Assembly (NCBI GenBank): GCA_900541505.1
Contig: UQKK01000027.1
Span: 1-49,558, forward strand
Length of the DNA stretch: 49,558 nucleotides
Reading direction: 5' to 3'
DNA from: an uncultured Ruminococcus sp.
GTDB lineage: Bacteria > Bacillota > Clostridia > Lachnospirales > Lachnospiraceae
This document shows, piece by piece, positions 16,082 through 24,738 of this stretch. Each line of letters begins with the position of its first letter. Position 1 is the stretch's first letter. A program made the position numbers and the translations under genes. A model generated the notes under the pieces. It searched no databases. It saw nothing but the letters and a program-made list of their open reading frames with translations, and was not told the origin of the DNA.

Positions 16082-17527
16082 CTATTTCTTCTGAAGGAGC
16101 AGTTCTTTTCCGGAAATTCCCGGTTCTGTCATTCCTTTCACATCCAGAATTTCTTCCAGCTCTGCTTCTGTGAGGATTCCTTCTTTTAAAATCAGTTTTC
16201 TTACGGAAGTGCCTGTATTGATTGCCTCTTTTGCGATTGCCGCTGCCTTGGCGTAACCCACATGAGGAGAAAGCGCTGTCACAATTCCTACGCTGTTCTC
16301 TACCAGTTCCTTACATCTCTCCTCATTTGCCGTGATGCCTGTCACACAGTTATCCACAAACGTCTCCACCGCATAGGCAAGCGTATCGATAGACTGGAAC
16401 AGACAGTAGAATGTAATCGGCTCGAACGCATTCAATTCCAACTGCCCTGCCTCTGCCGCCATGGTAATCGTCACATCGTTTCCGATAATGTTAAACGCCA
16501 CCTGATTGACAACCTCCGGGATGACCGGATTGACCTTCCCCGGCATGATGGAAGACCCGTTCTGTTTAGCCGGCAGATTAATCTCCGCAAAACCACATCT
16601 CGGACCGGAGGACATGAGCCGGAAATCATTGGCAATCTTGGACAGCGTCACCGCACACGCTTTGACTGCTCCGGAGACAGCGACAAAGGGGTCCAGATTC
16701 TGTGTAGCGTCAATCAAATCATACGCCTGCACCAAATCCATGCCCGTAATCTCCGCCAGATTCGGCACGATACGCTTCAAATATTTCTCGTCCGCATTGA
16801 TTCCCGTGCCGATTGCCGTTCCGCCCAGATTCAGGCATTTCATCTCCTCCTGCGCGGTTTCCATACGGGTAATGTCCCTCCTGATTGCCGCGGAATATGC
16901 TTGAAACTCCTGTCCCAAACGAATTGGCACCGCATCCTGCATCTGGGTGCGCCCCATTTTGATAATAGCATCGAACTCTTTCGCCTTTACACACAGCGCC
17001 TCGTAGAGCCTCTCCAGTTCTTTCTTCGCATTTTTCAGAAGCTTCAGGGACGTAATCTTCCCCGCTGTAGGAATGACGTCATTGGTAGACTGCCCGCAGT
17101 TGACATGGTCATTTGGGTGTACAATCGAATAATCACCCTTTTCCCCGCCGAGTATCTCAATCGCCCGGTTTGCTATGACCTCGTTGGCATTCATATTGAT
17201 GGAAGTTCCCGCTCCTCCCTGGATAGGGTCTACAATAAACTCATCATGCAGCTTGCCCGCTGTAATCTCATCACACGCCTGCACGATTGCCTCGGCGATT
17301 TTTTTATCCAAAAGCCCTACCTCACAATTTGTGATAGCAGCAGCTTTCTTAATCTGCGCCAGACTATTGATGACCTCCGAATGCATGGACAGCCCTGTGA
17401 TACGGAAATTCTCCGCCGCTCTCAAAGACTGCACGCCGTAGTATACGTCCTCCGGCACCTCCTTTGTTCCGATGGAATCCTTCTCTGTACGCCACTCTAC
17501 ACCTTCTACTGTTTTCTTCTCAACCAT
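16082..17527 (-). CDS. aspA: Aspartate ammonia-lyase (aspartase)
   Basis: A 481-aa enzyme of the fumarase/aspartase superfamily that deaminates L-aspartate to fumarate and ammonia. Visible family motifs: GAGTSINMNANEVIANRA (about 106-123), HPNDHVNCGQSTND (about 136-149), and the signature loop GSSIMPGKVNP with its catalytic Ser (about 325). Aspartase rather than fumarase is favoured by the N-terminus (EKDSIGTKEVPEDVYYGVQSLRA); fumarase cannot be excluded by eye alone. AGGAGG precedes the ATG. It has its own promoter at 17573-17601 with a 24-bp dyad at the -35, and a strong terminator, so it is a single-gene unit feeding fumarate respiration or nitrogen release. Confidence 0.93.
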   Translation of the reverse strand: MVEKKTVEGVEWRTEKDSIGTKEVPEDVYYGVQSLRAAENFRITGLSMHSEVINSLAQIKKAAAITNCEVGLLDKKIAEAIVQACDEITAGKLHDEFIVDPIQGGAGTSINMNANEVIANRAIEILGGEKGDYSIVHPNDHVNCGQSTNDVIPTAGKITSLKLLKNAKKELERLYEALCVKAKEFDAIIKMGRTQMQDAVPIRLGQEFQAYSAAIRRDITRMETAQEEMKCLNLGGTAIGTGINADEKYLKRIVPNLAEITGMDLVQAYDLIDATQNLDPFVAVSGAVKACAVTLSKIANDFRLMSSGPRCGFAEINLPAKQNGSSIMPGKVNPVIPEVVNQVAFNIIGNDVTITMAAEAGQLELNAFEPITFYCLFQSIDTLAYAVETFVDNCVTGITANEERCKELVENSVGIVTALSPHVGYAKAAAIAKEAINTGTSVRKLILKEGILTEAELEEILDVKGMTEPGISGKELLLQKK

Positions 17528-17572
17528 AATCTATAACCTCCTGACTGTACGTCTTATCTTCTTTACAGGCAC

Positions 17573-17624
17573 ATTATAAATCCGGTCAATAATATAATCA
17601 ATTACATATATTTGTATATGTAAT
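17573..17624 (-). promoter_or_regulatory. aspA promoter with upstream 24-bp dyad operator
   Basis: TTGATT (17596-17601) and TATAAT (17573-17578) are 17 bp apart on the minus strand. Immediately upstream, ATTACATATA (17601-17610) and TATATGTAAT (17615-17624) form a perfect 10-bp inverted repeat around TTTG, touching the -35. The cognate regulator is not in the window. Confidence 0.75.
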
Positions 17625-17650
17625 ATAAGCTTTTACTTATATCCTGTCAT

Positions 17651-17752
17651 AAGAAAGGACTGGTGCCGGAAATAAATTCCATCCACCAGTCCCCTCATGA
17701 TAGCAGGCAGAAAATGAGTCTCGCCTGTGTGCAAGACTCGCAAGCGAGTCTT
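17651..17752 (-). terminator. Terminator region after glnN
   Basis: Two hairpins follow the glnN stop on the minus strand: AAGACTCGC with GCGAGTCTT (17733-17752), then GGACTGGTG with CACCAGTCC (17657-17692, a nested stem inside) followed by TTTCTT. The second is the likelier terminator. Confidence 0.6.
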
Positions 17753-17757
17753 AAATT

Positions 17758-19872
17758 TTACACTTCAAACAGCAAATCACCGTAGGACGGCATAGGCCAT
17801 GCCTCTTTATCCACAATCATCTCCAGTTTATCTACAGGAGTACGCAGGTTTTCCATCGCGGGAACAACCGTTGAATGGAAGAAGTTTGCCTCCTCCGGTC
17901 CTTCTGCTTTTTCGGAAGCCTCCTTCGTCACTCGCTCAAGCACATCCAACGCTTCTTTTGTCTCCTTAAGCAGCTCTGTCACTTCCTTCAAACAGCAGCT
18001 CTGCACGCTGACATCCACTCCTGCCGCTGACACGGCATTAACAGTCTCAGCGACTTCTTTTGTATATTTCATGACAGCCGGGATAAACTGCTTTCTCGCC
18101 ATGTCTATCATGGTGCGGGCTTCGATATTGACTGCCTTCGCGTAGGACTCATACTGAATCTCCGCGCGGGACTCCAGTTCCGCCTTTGTAAACACGCCGA
18201 ATCTCTCGAAGAGCTTGACGGCTTTATCCGAAACCATTGCCGGGATTGCCTCGACCATGGACTTGATATTCGGAAGTCCTCTTCTCTCGGCTTCCTCTAC
18301 CCATCCCTGGGAATACCCATCTCCATTGAAGATAATTCTCTGATTCTCTATCGCATACTTCTTAATCAAATCATGTACCGCAAGCTGGAAATCCTCTGCT
18401 TTCTCCAGTACATCGCAGGCATCTGCAAATGCTTCAGCGACAATGGTGTTGAGCACAATATTGGAAGATGCAATGGAGTCTCTGGAGCCAACCATACGGA
18501 ACTCAAACTTGTTCCCGGTGAAGGCAAAGGGCGATGTCCGGTTGCGGTCTGTCGCATCCTTCATAAAGTCGGGCAGAGTCTTCACTCCTGTCTCCAGCTT
18601 CTTTCCCTCCAGACTGTGGGTCGCTGTCCCTGTGCTCACAAGCTGCTCTATCACATCCTCCAGCTGCTCACCTAAGAATACGGAAATAATTGCCGGAGGT
18701 GCTTCATTCGCACCAAGTCTCTGGTCATTTCCAGGGTCCGCTGCCGACTCACGCAGAAGGTCCGCATGGACATTGACTGCCTTGAGGATGCAGGTGAGCA
18801 CCAGCAGGAACTGGATATTTTCGTGAGGGGTCTTTCCGGGGTCCAGCATATTGATGCCGTCATCTGTCACGATGGACCAGTTGTTATGCTTACCGGAACC
18901 ATTCACTCCGGCAAACGGCTTCTCATGGAGCAGGCACTTCATCCCGTGCTGGCTCGCTACCCGTTTTAAAGTCTGCATAATAATCTGGTTATGGTCCACG
19001 GCAATGTTTGCCTTAGAATAAATGGGTGCCAGCTCATGCTGTGCCGGAGCCACCTCATTGTGCTGAGTCTTGGAAGAAACGCCGACCTTCCAAAGCTCAA
19101 TGTTCACATCACGCATAAAGGACGCAATCCTCTGGCGGATGGTACCGAAATAGTGGTCGTCCAGCTCCTGTCCCTTCGGAGGCATCGCCCCGAACAGCGT
19201 CCGCCCGGTATAGATTAAATCCTTTCTCTGCAGGAATTTCTCCGCGTTTACAAGAAAATACTCCTGCTCCGCCCCAACAGACGGTGTAACCTTCTTTGAT
19301 GTCGTATTTCCAAACAGGCGTATAAGTCTTAACGCCTGCGTATTAAGCGCTTCCATGGAACGCAAAAGAGGGGTCTTCTGGTCCAGCGCCTCTCCTGTAT
19401 AAGAGCAGAAAGCCGTAGGAATACAGAGCGTCGCCCCCGCTGCATCCTGCCTTACAAATGCAGGGGAAGTGCAGTCCCATGCCGTATAGCCTCTCGCCTC
19501 AAATGTAGCGCGCAGCCCGCCGGACGGGAAGGAGGAAGCATCCGGTTCTCCTTTTATCAGTTCCTTTCCGGAAAAGCTCATCAGGATTTTCCCGCTGGGA
19601 AGGGGCGCTGATATGAAAGAATCATGCTTTTCCGCCGTCACTCCTGTGAGGGGAAGGAACCAGTGCGTGTAATGTGTGGCTCCCTTTTCTATCGCCCACT
19701 CTTTCATCTCATGCGCGATGACATCCGCTGTCTCCAAATCCAGTTCTTTTCCCTCTTCAATCGTAGTTTTCAGATTCTTATAGATTTTTTTGGGGAGGCG
19801 TTCCTGCATGACTGTATCATTAAAAACATTTTCCCCGAAAATATCCGCTACGTTGAATAACTCTGTACTCAT
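17758..19872 (-). CDS. glnN: Type III glutamine synthetase
   Basis: A 704-aa type III glutamine synthetase, which makes glutamine from glutamate, ammonia and ATP as a large oligomer. Type III features: length about 700, the N-terminal block FGENVFNDTVMQERLPK, AIEKGATHYTHWFLPLTG (near 75), GAEQEYFLVN (near 195), HNEVAPAQHELAPIYS (near 270) and NGSGKHNNWSI (near 325). I chose the start at 19872 from a GGGAGA ribosome site and the family N-terminus; the open frame runs 85 codons further up but through the structured leader. The leader, about 220 nt, carries a terminator-like hairpin, so expression is probably controlled by attenuation. Confidence 0.95.
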   Translation of the reverse strand: MSTELFNVADIFGENVFNDTVMQERLPKKIYKNLKTTIEEGKELDLETADVIAHEMKEWAIEKGATHYTHWFLPLTGVTAEKHDSFISAPLPSGKILMSFSGKELIKGEPDASSFPSGGLRATFEARGYTAWDCTSPAFVRQDAAGATLCIPTAFCSYTGEALDQKTPLLRSMEALNTQALRLIRLFGNTTSKKVTPSVGAEQEYFLVNAEKFLQRKDLIYTGRTLFGAMPPKGQELDDHYFGTIRQRIASFMRDVNIELWKVGVSSKTQHNEVAPAQHELAPIYSKANIAVDHNQIIMQTLKRVASQHGMKCLLHEKPFAGVNGSGKHNNWSIVTDDGINMLDPGKTPHENIQFLLVLTCILKAVNVHADLLRESAADPGNDQRLGANEAPPAIISVFLGEQLEDVIEQLVSTGTATHSLEGKKLETGVKTLPDFMKDATDRNRTSPFAFTGNKFEFRMVGSRDSIASSNIVLNTIVAEAFADACDVLEKAEDFQLAVHDLIKKYAIENQRIIFNGDGYSQGWVEEAERRGLPNIKSMVEAIPAMVSDKAVKLFERFGVFTKAELESRAEIQYESYAKAVNIEARTMIDMARKQFIPAVMKYTKEVAETVNAVSAAGVDVSVQSCCLKEVTELLKETKEALDVLERVTKEASEKAEGPEEANFFHSTVVPAMENLRTPVDKLEMIVDKEAWPMPSYGDLLFEV

Positions 19873-19928
19873 ATGTTCTCCCTTTCTCACTGTTTTTCTA
19901 ATGCCAAAGTAAAATAGTGTACGCTTTG

Positions 19929-20092
19929 GCACACACTCGCGCCGAACGCAGTTGCCCTCGGACAACAATATTCCCTGCGCGCGAGTGCGCATCCTCAGCA
20001 GAGCGTCTTTTTTATGCGATAGGAAGATTCCTTTCCTATTACATAAAAAAGGGCACTCCAAGCTATCCTGGAACGCCCTTGTCACATCTGCG
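19929..20092 (-). ncRNA. Structured 5' leader of glnN with three hairpins
   Basis: From an inferred start near 20092 the transcript folds into (1) a terminator-like hairpin at 20051-20078, (2) a hairpin at 20008-20050 whose 5' arm is the U run of hairpin 1 paired to an A run at 20008-20013, and (3) a long GC-rich stem at 19929-19990 enclosing GUUGUC-CGAG-GGCAAC (19951-19966). I could not match it to a known glutamine riboswitch or to a clean ANTAR two-hairpin target. About 57 nt of unstructured sequence then lead to the ribosome site. Confidence 0.6.
20045..20078 (-). terminator. Attenuator-like terminator in the glnN leader
   Basis: On the minus strand GGGC-G-TTCCA pairs with TGGAG-T-GCCC around an 8-nt loop (20051-20078), followed by six T (20045-20050). 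It lies about 15 nt after the inferred transcription start and 170 nt before the coding start, so it must be read through for glnN expression. Confidence 0.7.
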
Positions 20093-20098
20093 TATGTC

Positions 20099-20127
20099 AG
20101 TATAACGCAATCGCCGAAAAAAGGCAA
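20099..20127 (-). promoter_or_regulatory. glnN promoter
   Basis: On the minus strand TTGCCT (20122-20127) and TATACT (20099-20104) are exactly 17 bp apart. It starts transcription just ahead of the terminator-like hairpin. Confidence 0.65.
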
Positions 20128-20223
20128 GTAAATTTCACAGTTTTATACTGGTATTTTGTAGCAGCTCCGCCATAGGTTAAACCGCATATAGCTGAACTGT
20201 CACATTATTTTCTGTAGTGAGTG

Positions 20224-21087
20224 TCAGGCTTTTCCCACAGAACCGAATAATTCCATTTTCTCTTTTACTGTAGCTATGATTGCTTCTGCGCCCGGCTTCA
20301 GTAATTTTCTCGGGTCAAATCCTTTGCCTTCCTGGTCCTTGCCTGCTTCAATATATTCTCTCGTTGCTGCCGCGAAGGAAAGCTGGCACTCTGTATTTAC
20401 ATTAATCTTTGCCACGCCAAGTCCGATGGCTTTCTTAATCATATCTTCCGGGATACCTGTACCACCGTGGAGTACGAGCGGCATGTCTCCTGTGAGCTGC
20501 TGGATGGCATCCAGAGTCTCGAAGCTTAAGCCCTCCCAGTTCGCCGGATATTTTCCGTGGATATTGCCGATGCCTGCTGCCAGGAAATCAATTCCCAAAT
20601 CCGCAATCATCTTGCACTCCTGCGGGTCCGCACACTCGCCCTTTCCGATAACGCCGTCTTCCTCACCGCCGATGGAGCCAACTTCCGCCTCGATGGACAT
20701 GTTGTTCTCATGTGCAATCTTAACGAGTTCTTTTGTCTTCTCTACATTCTCCTCAATCGGATAGTGGGAGCCGTCGAACATGATAGAAGAGAATCCTGCT
20801 TCTACACATTTCATACATCCGTCATAGCTGCCGTGGTCTAAGTGGAGCGCTACCGGAACTGTGATATTCATCTCCTCCAGCATACCATTTACCATTCCCA
20901 CAACTGTCTTGTAACCTGTCATATATTTTCCAGCTCCTTCGGATACTCCGAGGATAACCGGTGAATTGCACTCCTGTGCTGCTGTCAGGATTGACTTTGT
21001 CCACTCCAGGTTGTTGATGTTAAACTGTCCTACCGCATAGTGTCCTGCTTTTGCTTTCTGAAGCATTTCTGTTGCTGATACTAACAT
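20224..21087 (-). CDS. fba: Class II fructose-bisphosphate aldolase
   Basis: A 287-aa zinc-dependent aldolase that interconverts fructose 1,6-bisphosphate with glyceraldehyde 3-phosphate and dihydroxyacetone phosphate. It carries the start block MLVSATEMLQKAKAGHYAVG, the catalytic/metal region VALHLDHGSYD (near 80), a second metal region EAEVGSIGGEEDG (near 134), the zinc His in AAGIGNIHGKYP, and the phosphate loop LHGGTGIPED (near 208). Tagatose-bisphosphate aldolase is a close relative, but fba is favoured by the stand-alone context. GGAGGA 6-9 bp before the ATG at 21087 decides the start. It has its own promoter at 21156-21184. I see no strong terminator before the glnN promoter. Confidence 0.93.
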   Translation of the reverse strand: MLVSATEMLQKAKAGHYAVGQFNINNLEWTKSILTAAQECNSPVILGVSEGAGKYMTGYKTVVGMVNGMLEEMNITVPVALHLDHGSYDGCMKCVEAGFSSIMFDGSHYPIEENVEKTKELVKIAHENNMSIEAEVGSIGGEEDGVIGKGECADPQECKMIADLGIDFLAAGIGNIHGKYPANWEGLSFETLDAIQQLTGDMPLVLHGGTGIPEDMIKKAIGLGVAKINVNTECQLSFAAATREYIEAGKDQEGKGFDPRKLLKPGAEAIIATVKEKMELFGSVGKA

Positions 21088-21155
21088 ATTCTCTTCCTCC
21101 AATTCTGTCACTGCCCCGCATCACCGGAACAGATTAAAGTTTTAAACCTTTTTTT

Positions 21156-21184
21156 ATTATATCCCATCATCTCCAAAAACACAA
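21156..21184 (-). promoter_or_regulatory. fba promoter
   Basis: On the minus strand TTGTGT (21179-21184) and TATAAT (21156-21161) are 17 bp apart. The 305-bp gap 21088-21392 between divergent fba and the tetR-type gene otherwise holds AT-rich sequence with no gene I can support. Confidence 0.7.
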
Positions 21185-21392
21185 TCCATATTTCTCCCCT
21201 GAATCCTCTTATATCCGCGCAATTTTCCACTTGTTTCCGACAAAAAGGTGTACTAAAATAGCAGTATATTCCTGAAATCCGCAGAAATCCGGTGTACTTA
21301 GAAAAAACACTTATTTTCTCTGTGCACAACGATGACACGATTTTTGTATTTTTTGAGACAGTTTTCATAGTTTAACTACAAGGGGAATTTTA

Positions 21393-21935
21393 ATGAAAGA
21401 AAACACAAAGTCAGTGATTGCAGATACCTTTTCCCAAATGTTAGATAAAGAAGATTTGGATAAAATCACTGTGACAAAACTGATTGGGGAATGTCACATT
21501 TCCCGACAGACATTTTACTATCACTTCAAAGATATCATGGACGTGCTGGAATGGACGTTCCGGCGCGCCACCGAGGAGCTCGCGCAGAAAAGCCTGGAAG
21601 CGGAGAGCCGCACGGAGGCGCTGACAGCATACATTGCTTTCGTAAGCGAGAACAAAAGAAAGCTTGAAAAACTGATTGATTCGCGCAAATGGGCGCAGAT
21701 TGAAGAGATGCTGCTTGGGTCCGTCACCATATATCTGGCGGAAATGGCCCGCAATAAGTATTCCGATGTAGATATCAGCTTTGACGATATGGAAGTTATG
21801 TTCAGATTTTACGCCAGCGGAATCACAGGAATTTTACTGCACTATATCGACAAGCCTCATCTCAACGAAGCGAAGCTGGTCAAACAAATGGAAAAGATAA
21901 TTACCGGAAATATGTTTCCCGGAAAATACAACTGA
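21393..21935 (+). CDS. TetR-family regulator (DhaS-like)
   Basis: A 180-aa regulator. The N-terminal helix-turn-helix spans residues about 8-52 (SVIADTFSQMLDKEDLDKIT, then VTKLIGECHISRQTFYYHFKD). The C-terminal part (FYASGITGILLHYID) resembles the TetR_C_7 domain found in DhaS-type regulators. AAGGGG lies upstream of the ATG. It is divergent from fba and is followed 276 bp downstream by the radical SAM gene on the same strand, with a hairpin terminator between, so it may control either neighbour. The ligand is unknown. Confidence 0.88.
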   Translation: MKENTKSVIADTFSQMLDKEDLDKITVTKLIGECHISRQTFYYHFKDIMDVLEWTFRRATEELAQKSLEAESRTEALTAYIAFVSENKRKLEKLIDSRKWAQIEEMLLGSVTIYLAEMARNKYSDVDISFDDMEVMFRFYASGITGILLHYIDKPHLNEAKLVKQMEKIITGNMFPGKYN

Positions 21936-22098
21936 ATTTTTGACACATATCAGGGGGAGAGGATGTTTTAATCTGCTCCCCATTGTTTTGCCTAAAACTG
22001 TCCCCGGAATAGATTTCTTTACAAAATCCCGAATGTGTCCATACACTTTCCCAAAATTGAGAGTCGTAATCATTTCCCACATCTGCTATAAAAAATGT

Positions 22099-22119
22099 AA
22101 AGGCAGGAATTGCCTTTTT
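22099..22119 (+). terminator. Terminator after the TetR-type gene
   Basis: AAAGGCA and TGCCTTT flank a 5-nt loop (GGAAT) and run into TTTTTC. It falls 165 bp after the stop and about 95 bp before the radical SAM start. Confidence 0.6.
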
Positions 22120-22211
22120 CTCTGCAAGGACAGGCACGCCGAAACGCGATGCCCATCCGTGAAAATGTCAGAGAAAGGCAGCAAAAGATAAACAGAAAGA
22201 GGGAACTACAG

Positions 22212-23558
22212 ATGGGAAAGTCAATCAAAGAAACGATGCAGGAATTTACAGTCAATCAGGCGCTTAACTACCTTGAGGGAAACCCTGAAGAAAATATACC
22301 GAAACTGATGGCTTTTGTGGACAAATTCATGCCAAAAGACTGGTATACAAGCCAGCGAAACGCTATCCGCAGCTCTATTGAAGAAAAAAACAACTGGTAT
22401 CAGCTCATCCTAAGACTCTATAAACTGGATGCCGGTGTACGCCGGGCTTTCTTCCAGAATTTTATCACAAACGCCAGCCTCAAAGGGAGCGCGACACAGG
22501 AGGAACTGTCCCGGAAATATAACTGCAACATTCCGTGGGCTGTCCTTCTCGACCCAACGACAGCGTGCAACTTAAACTGTACCGGCTGCTGGGCTGCCGA
22601 TTACGGACACCAGTTTAACTTAAGCCTTAATGACATTGATTCCATCGTGACCCAGGGAAAGGAACTGGGCACCTATATGTACATCTACACCGGCGGCGAG
22701 CCGACCGTGCGCAGAAAAGACCTTTTTCAAATCTGTGAAAAGCATCCTGACTGCGAATTTTTGGCATTTACGAACGGCACCTTGATTGATGAGGACTTCT
22801 GCCGGGAAATGCTGCGGGTGAAAAATTTTGTCCCCGCCATCAGTCTGGAAGGATTTGAGAGCGCCAACGATGGACGCAGAGGTGAGGGCGTATACCACAA
22901 AGTACGCCGTGCCATGGAGCTTATGCAGGAGCACGGGCTTCCTTTCGGCATCTCGGTATGCTATACAAGCCAGAATTTTGAGGACGTCAGCAGCGAGGCA
23001 TTTTATGATATGTTGATTGAGAGCGGCGCGCTCTTTGTCTGGTATTTCCACTATATGCCGGTGGGTCACGGCGCAGTTCCCGCGCTTCTCCCCACACCCA
23101 AACAGAGAGAGCAGATGTACCACCGCATCCGCCATTTTCGTGAGACAAAGCCCATATTCGGCATGGATTTCCAGAATGACGGCGAATATGTAGGCGGCTG
23201 TATCGCCGGAGGCAGGAGATATCTTCACATAAACGCGAAAGGTGATGTAGAGCCCTGCGTATTTATCCACTATTCCAATGTAAATATACATGACTGCTCT
23301 CTTTTAGATGCGCTTAGAAGCCCCATCTTCCAGGCATACCACGACAACCAGCCTTTCAATGACAATCACCTGCGCCCATGTCCGATGCTGGAAAACCCCG
23401 AACGGCTGCGTAATCTTGTCAAACAGACCGGCGCCGCAAATACAGATTATCAGGACCCGGAGAGTGTGGATGACCTCTGCGACCGCTGTGAGCCCTATGC
23501 AAAAAACTGGGAGCCTGCTGCCGATAAGCTATGGGAAAAGAGCCATCCGGGACAGTAA
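22212..23558 (+). CDS. Radical SAM protein with SPASM-like C-terminus
   Basis: A 448-aa enzyme. The radical SAM cluster motif CNLNCTGC (about residues 119-126) follows LLDPTTA; a GGEPT block near 160 binds SAM. The C-terminal third has cysteines typical of a SPASM or twitch domain (GGCIAGGRRYLHINAKGDVEPC, PCPML, CDRCEPY), so one or two extra iron-sulphur clusters are likely. An N-terminal helical domain of about 100 residues precedes the barrel. GAGGGA 8 bp upstream chooses the start at 22212 over an earlier ATG at 22110. No peptide substrate gene is visible next to it, so it is not obviously a RiPP maturase. The reaction is unknown. Confidence 0.88.
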   Translation: MGKSIKETMQEFTVNQALNYLEGNPEENIPKLMAFVDKFMPKDWYTSQRNAIRSSIEEKNNWYQLILRLYKLDAGVRRAFFQNFITNASLKGSATQEELSRKYNCNIPWAVLLDPTTACNLNCTGCWAADYGHQFNLSLNDIDSIVTQGKELGTYMYIYTGGEPTVRRKDLFQICEKHPDCEFLAFTNGTLIDEDFCREMLRVKNFVPAISLEGFESANDGRRGEGVYHKVRRAMELMQEHGLPFGISVCYTSQNFEDVSSEAFYDMLIESGALFVWYFHYMPVGHGAVPALLPTPKQREQMYHRIRHFRETKPIFGMDFQNDGEYVGGCIAGGRRYLHINAKGDVEPCVFIHYSNVNIHDCSLLDALRSPIFQAYHDNQPFNDNHLRPCPMLENPERLRNLVKQTGAANTDYQDPESVDDLCDRCEPYAKNWEPAADKLWEKSHPGQ

Positions 23559-23608
23559 GTAAATGTACACTGACGTAATTTTTTACGTTCAAAATATATC
23601 TTAATATG

Positions 23609-23652
23609 GTAAATGTAAAAGTCAGAGGCTACCCTCTGACTTTTATATTTAC
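23609..23652. terminator. Bidirectional terminator between convergent genes
   Basis: A 20-bp stem (23609-23628 with 23633-23652, one G-T mismatch) with a CTAC loop, flanked by A-rich and T-rich arms, sits between the radical SAM gene (plus) and the AIM24 gene (minus). Confidence 0.85.
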
Positions 23653-23752
23653 CCTGTATTCCTGCTTTTCTCCGGGCTCTAAGAATCAGTTCCTTTAAAA
23701 TACGAAACCATTTCTCACCTGTCCTCCACGACAAAAGTATCTCTCGGAACCT

Positions 23753-24433
23753 TTATGACCCAGTTGGCATATACGGTCTGAGCACACCCGCCACATTGCT
23801 GATAGGCATCGTCTGAAGCCACACATGTCCCGGTCCGGTAATCACGGTGTTAAAAATACCCTCGCCGCCGAACAGCATATTTTTCACACCCGGAACACTC
23901 TTGACATCCATACTGCACGATGCGGACATCGCTGCCAGATGTCCGGTGTCTACCACAATCTGCTGCCCCGGCTGTAATTCATACTCAATGACATGCCCGT
24001 CAAACTCTGCAAAAACAGTTCCCTGTCCGCTGACCCTCTGCATGATGAATCCTTCTCCTCCGAACAGCCCTGATGCTATCTTTTTGCGGAAATGAAGCGA
24101 CAGCTCTATGCCTCCCTCGCTTGCCAGAAAAGCGCTTTTCTGGAAAATCATCTCCTGCCCCGGCCCTATCTCAAATGGACGGATAGAACCCGGAAATGAA
24201 GAGGCGAAAGCAATCATTCCCGCTCCGCCCTGGGCAGTGTAAATGTTCTGGAATATGCGCTCACCGGAAAACGCTCTTCCCAGCGCTTTCCCGATTCCAC
24301 CGTTGCTCGTTGTCTCCATCTTCATGTTCGGGGACATCCATGCCATGGCGCCACCCTCTGTAATCATCCGTTCTCCGCTTTCCAAATGGCATATTACAAC
24401 CGGAAGCGTCTCACCCTGAATCTGATACCTCAT
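23753..24433 (-). CDS. AIM24/TIGR00266-family protein
   Basis: A 226-aa soluble beta-rich protein of the AIM24 family. Diagnostic stretches: MRYQIQGETLPVVICHL at the N-terminus, RMITEGGAMAWMSPNMKMET (about 22-41), YTAQGGAGMIAFASSFPG (about 66) and VVDTGHLAAM (about 160). In bacteria the family has no established function; the yeast relative is mitochondrial. The gene is alone, convergent with the radical SAM gene, and its 305-bp upstream gap belongs mostly to the control region of the small XRE gene. The family call is by recognition of the conserved pattern. Confidence 0.88.
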   Translation of the reverse strand: MRYQIQGETLPVVICHLESGERMITEGGAMAWMSPNMKMETTSNGGIGKALGRAFSGERIFQNIYTAQGGAGMIAFASSFPGSIRPFEIGPGQEMIFQKSAFLASEGGIELSLHFRKKIASGLFGGEGFIMQRVSGQGTVFAEFDGHVIEYELQPGQQIVVDTGHLAAMSASCSMDVKSVPGVKNMLFGGEGIFNTVITGPGHVWLQTMPISNVAGVLRPYMPTGS

Positions 24434-24642
24434 TCTGTCTCCTCCTTTTCATTCATATTAAAAGCAGCCATCATCCCAATCCATTCAGGAAGGAACTATA
24501 TCTATATGATACCATACGAGCTGCTTTCCTGGGCAAATATTTTACCGATTGCCAAAATAAATTTATAAAGCCGCCCGGAAGGGAACTTCGCGCACATAGC
24601 CGCGACAAATGTATTAAAAAATGTAATCAATTCTTTTCATTT

Positions 24643-24662
24643 TCGGAATGTTATCATTCCGA
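24643..24662. promoter_or_regulatory. Operator-like palindrome 1 upstream of the XRE gene
   Basis: TCGGAATG and CATTCCGA form a perfect 8-bp inverted repeat around TTAT. It shares the pattern GGAATGTTNNNATTCC with a second site 55 bp downstream. Confidence 0.6.
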
Positions 24663-24699
24663 TATTTTAAAATAGCTTGGATAGAATCAATAACATATT

Positions 24700-24715
24700 G
24701 GAATGTTTCTATTCC
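24700..24715. promoter_or_regulatory. Operator-like palindrome 2 upstream of the XRE gene
   Basis: GGAATGTTTCTATTCC lies 23 bp before the XRE start and matches site 1 at 24643-24662. The pair suggests autoregulation by the HTH protein it precedes. Confidence 0.6.
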
Positions 24716-24738
24716 TGAGTTTTGAGGTGATTCTATTT

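Noticed and set aside
16262..17536. A 424-codon plus-strand open frame
   Set aside because: It lies entirely antisense to aspA, which has all family motifs and a ribosome site. The antisense frame has no recognisable domain and is Arg/His/Leu-rich as expected of a shadow.
19873..20092. glnN leader as a glutamine riboswitch or classical ANTAR target
   Set aside because: I could not find the glnA-motif core or two hexaloop hairpins with A at 1 and G at 4; reported only as an unclassified structured leader.
21108..21368. An 86-codon minus-strand open frame upstream of fba
   Set aside because: It covers the fba promoter, has no ribosome site and no recognisable domain.
22620..23291. A 223-codon minus-strand open frame
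   Set aside because: Antisense shadow of the radical SAM gene, without motif or ribosome site.
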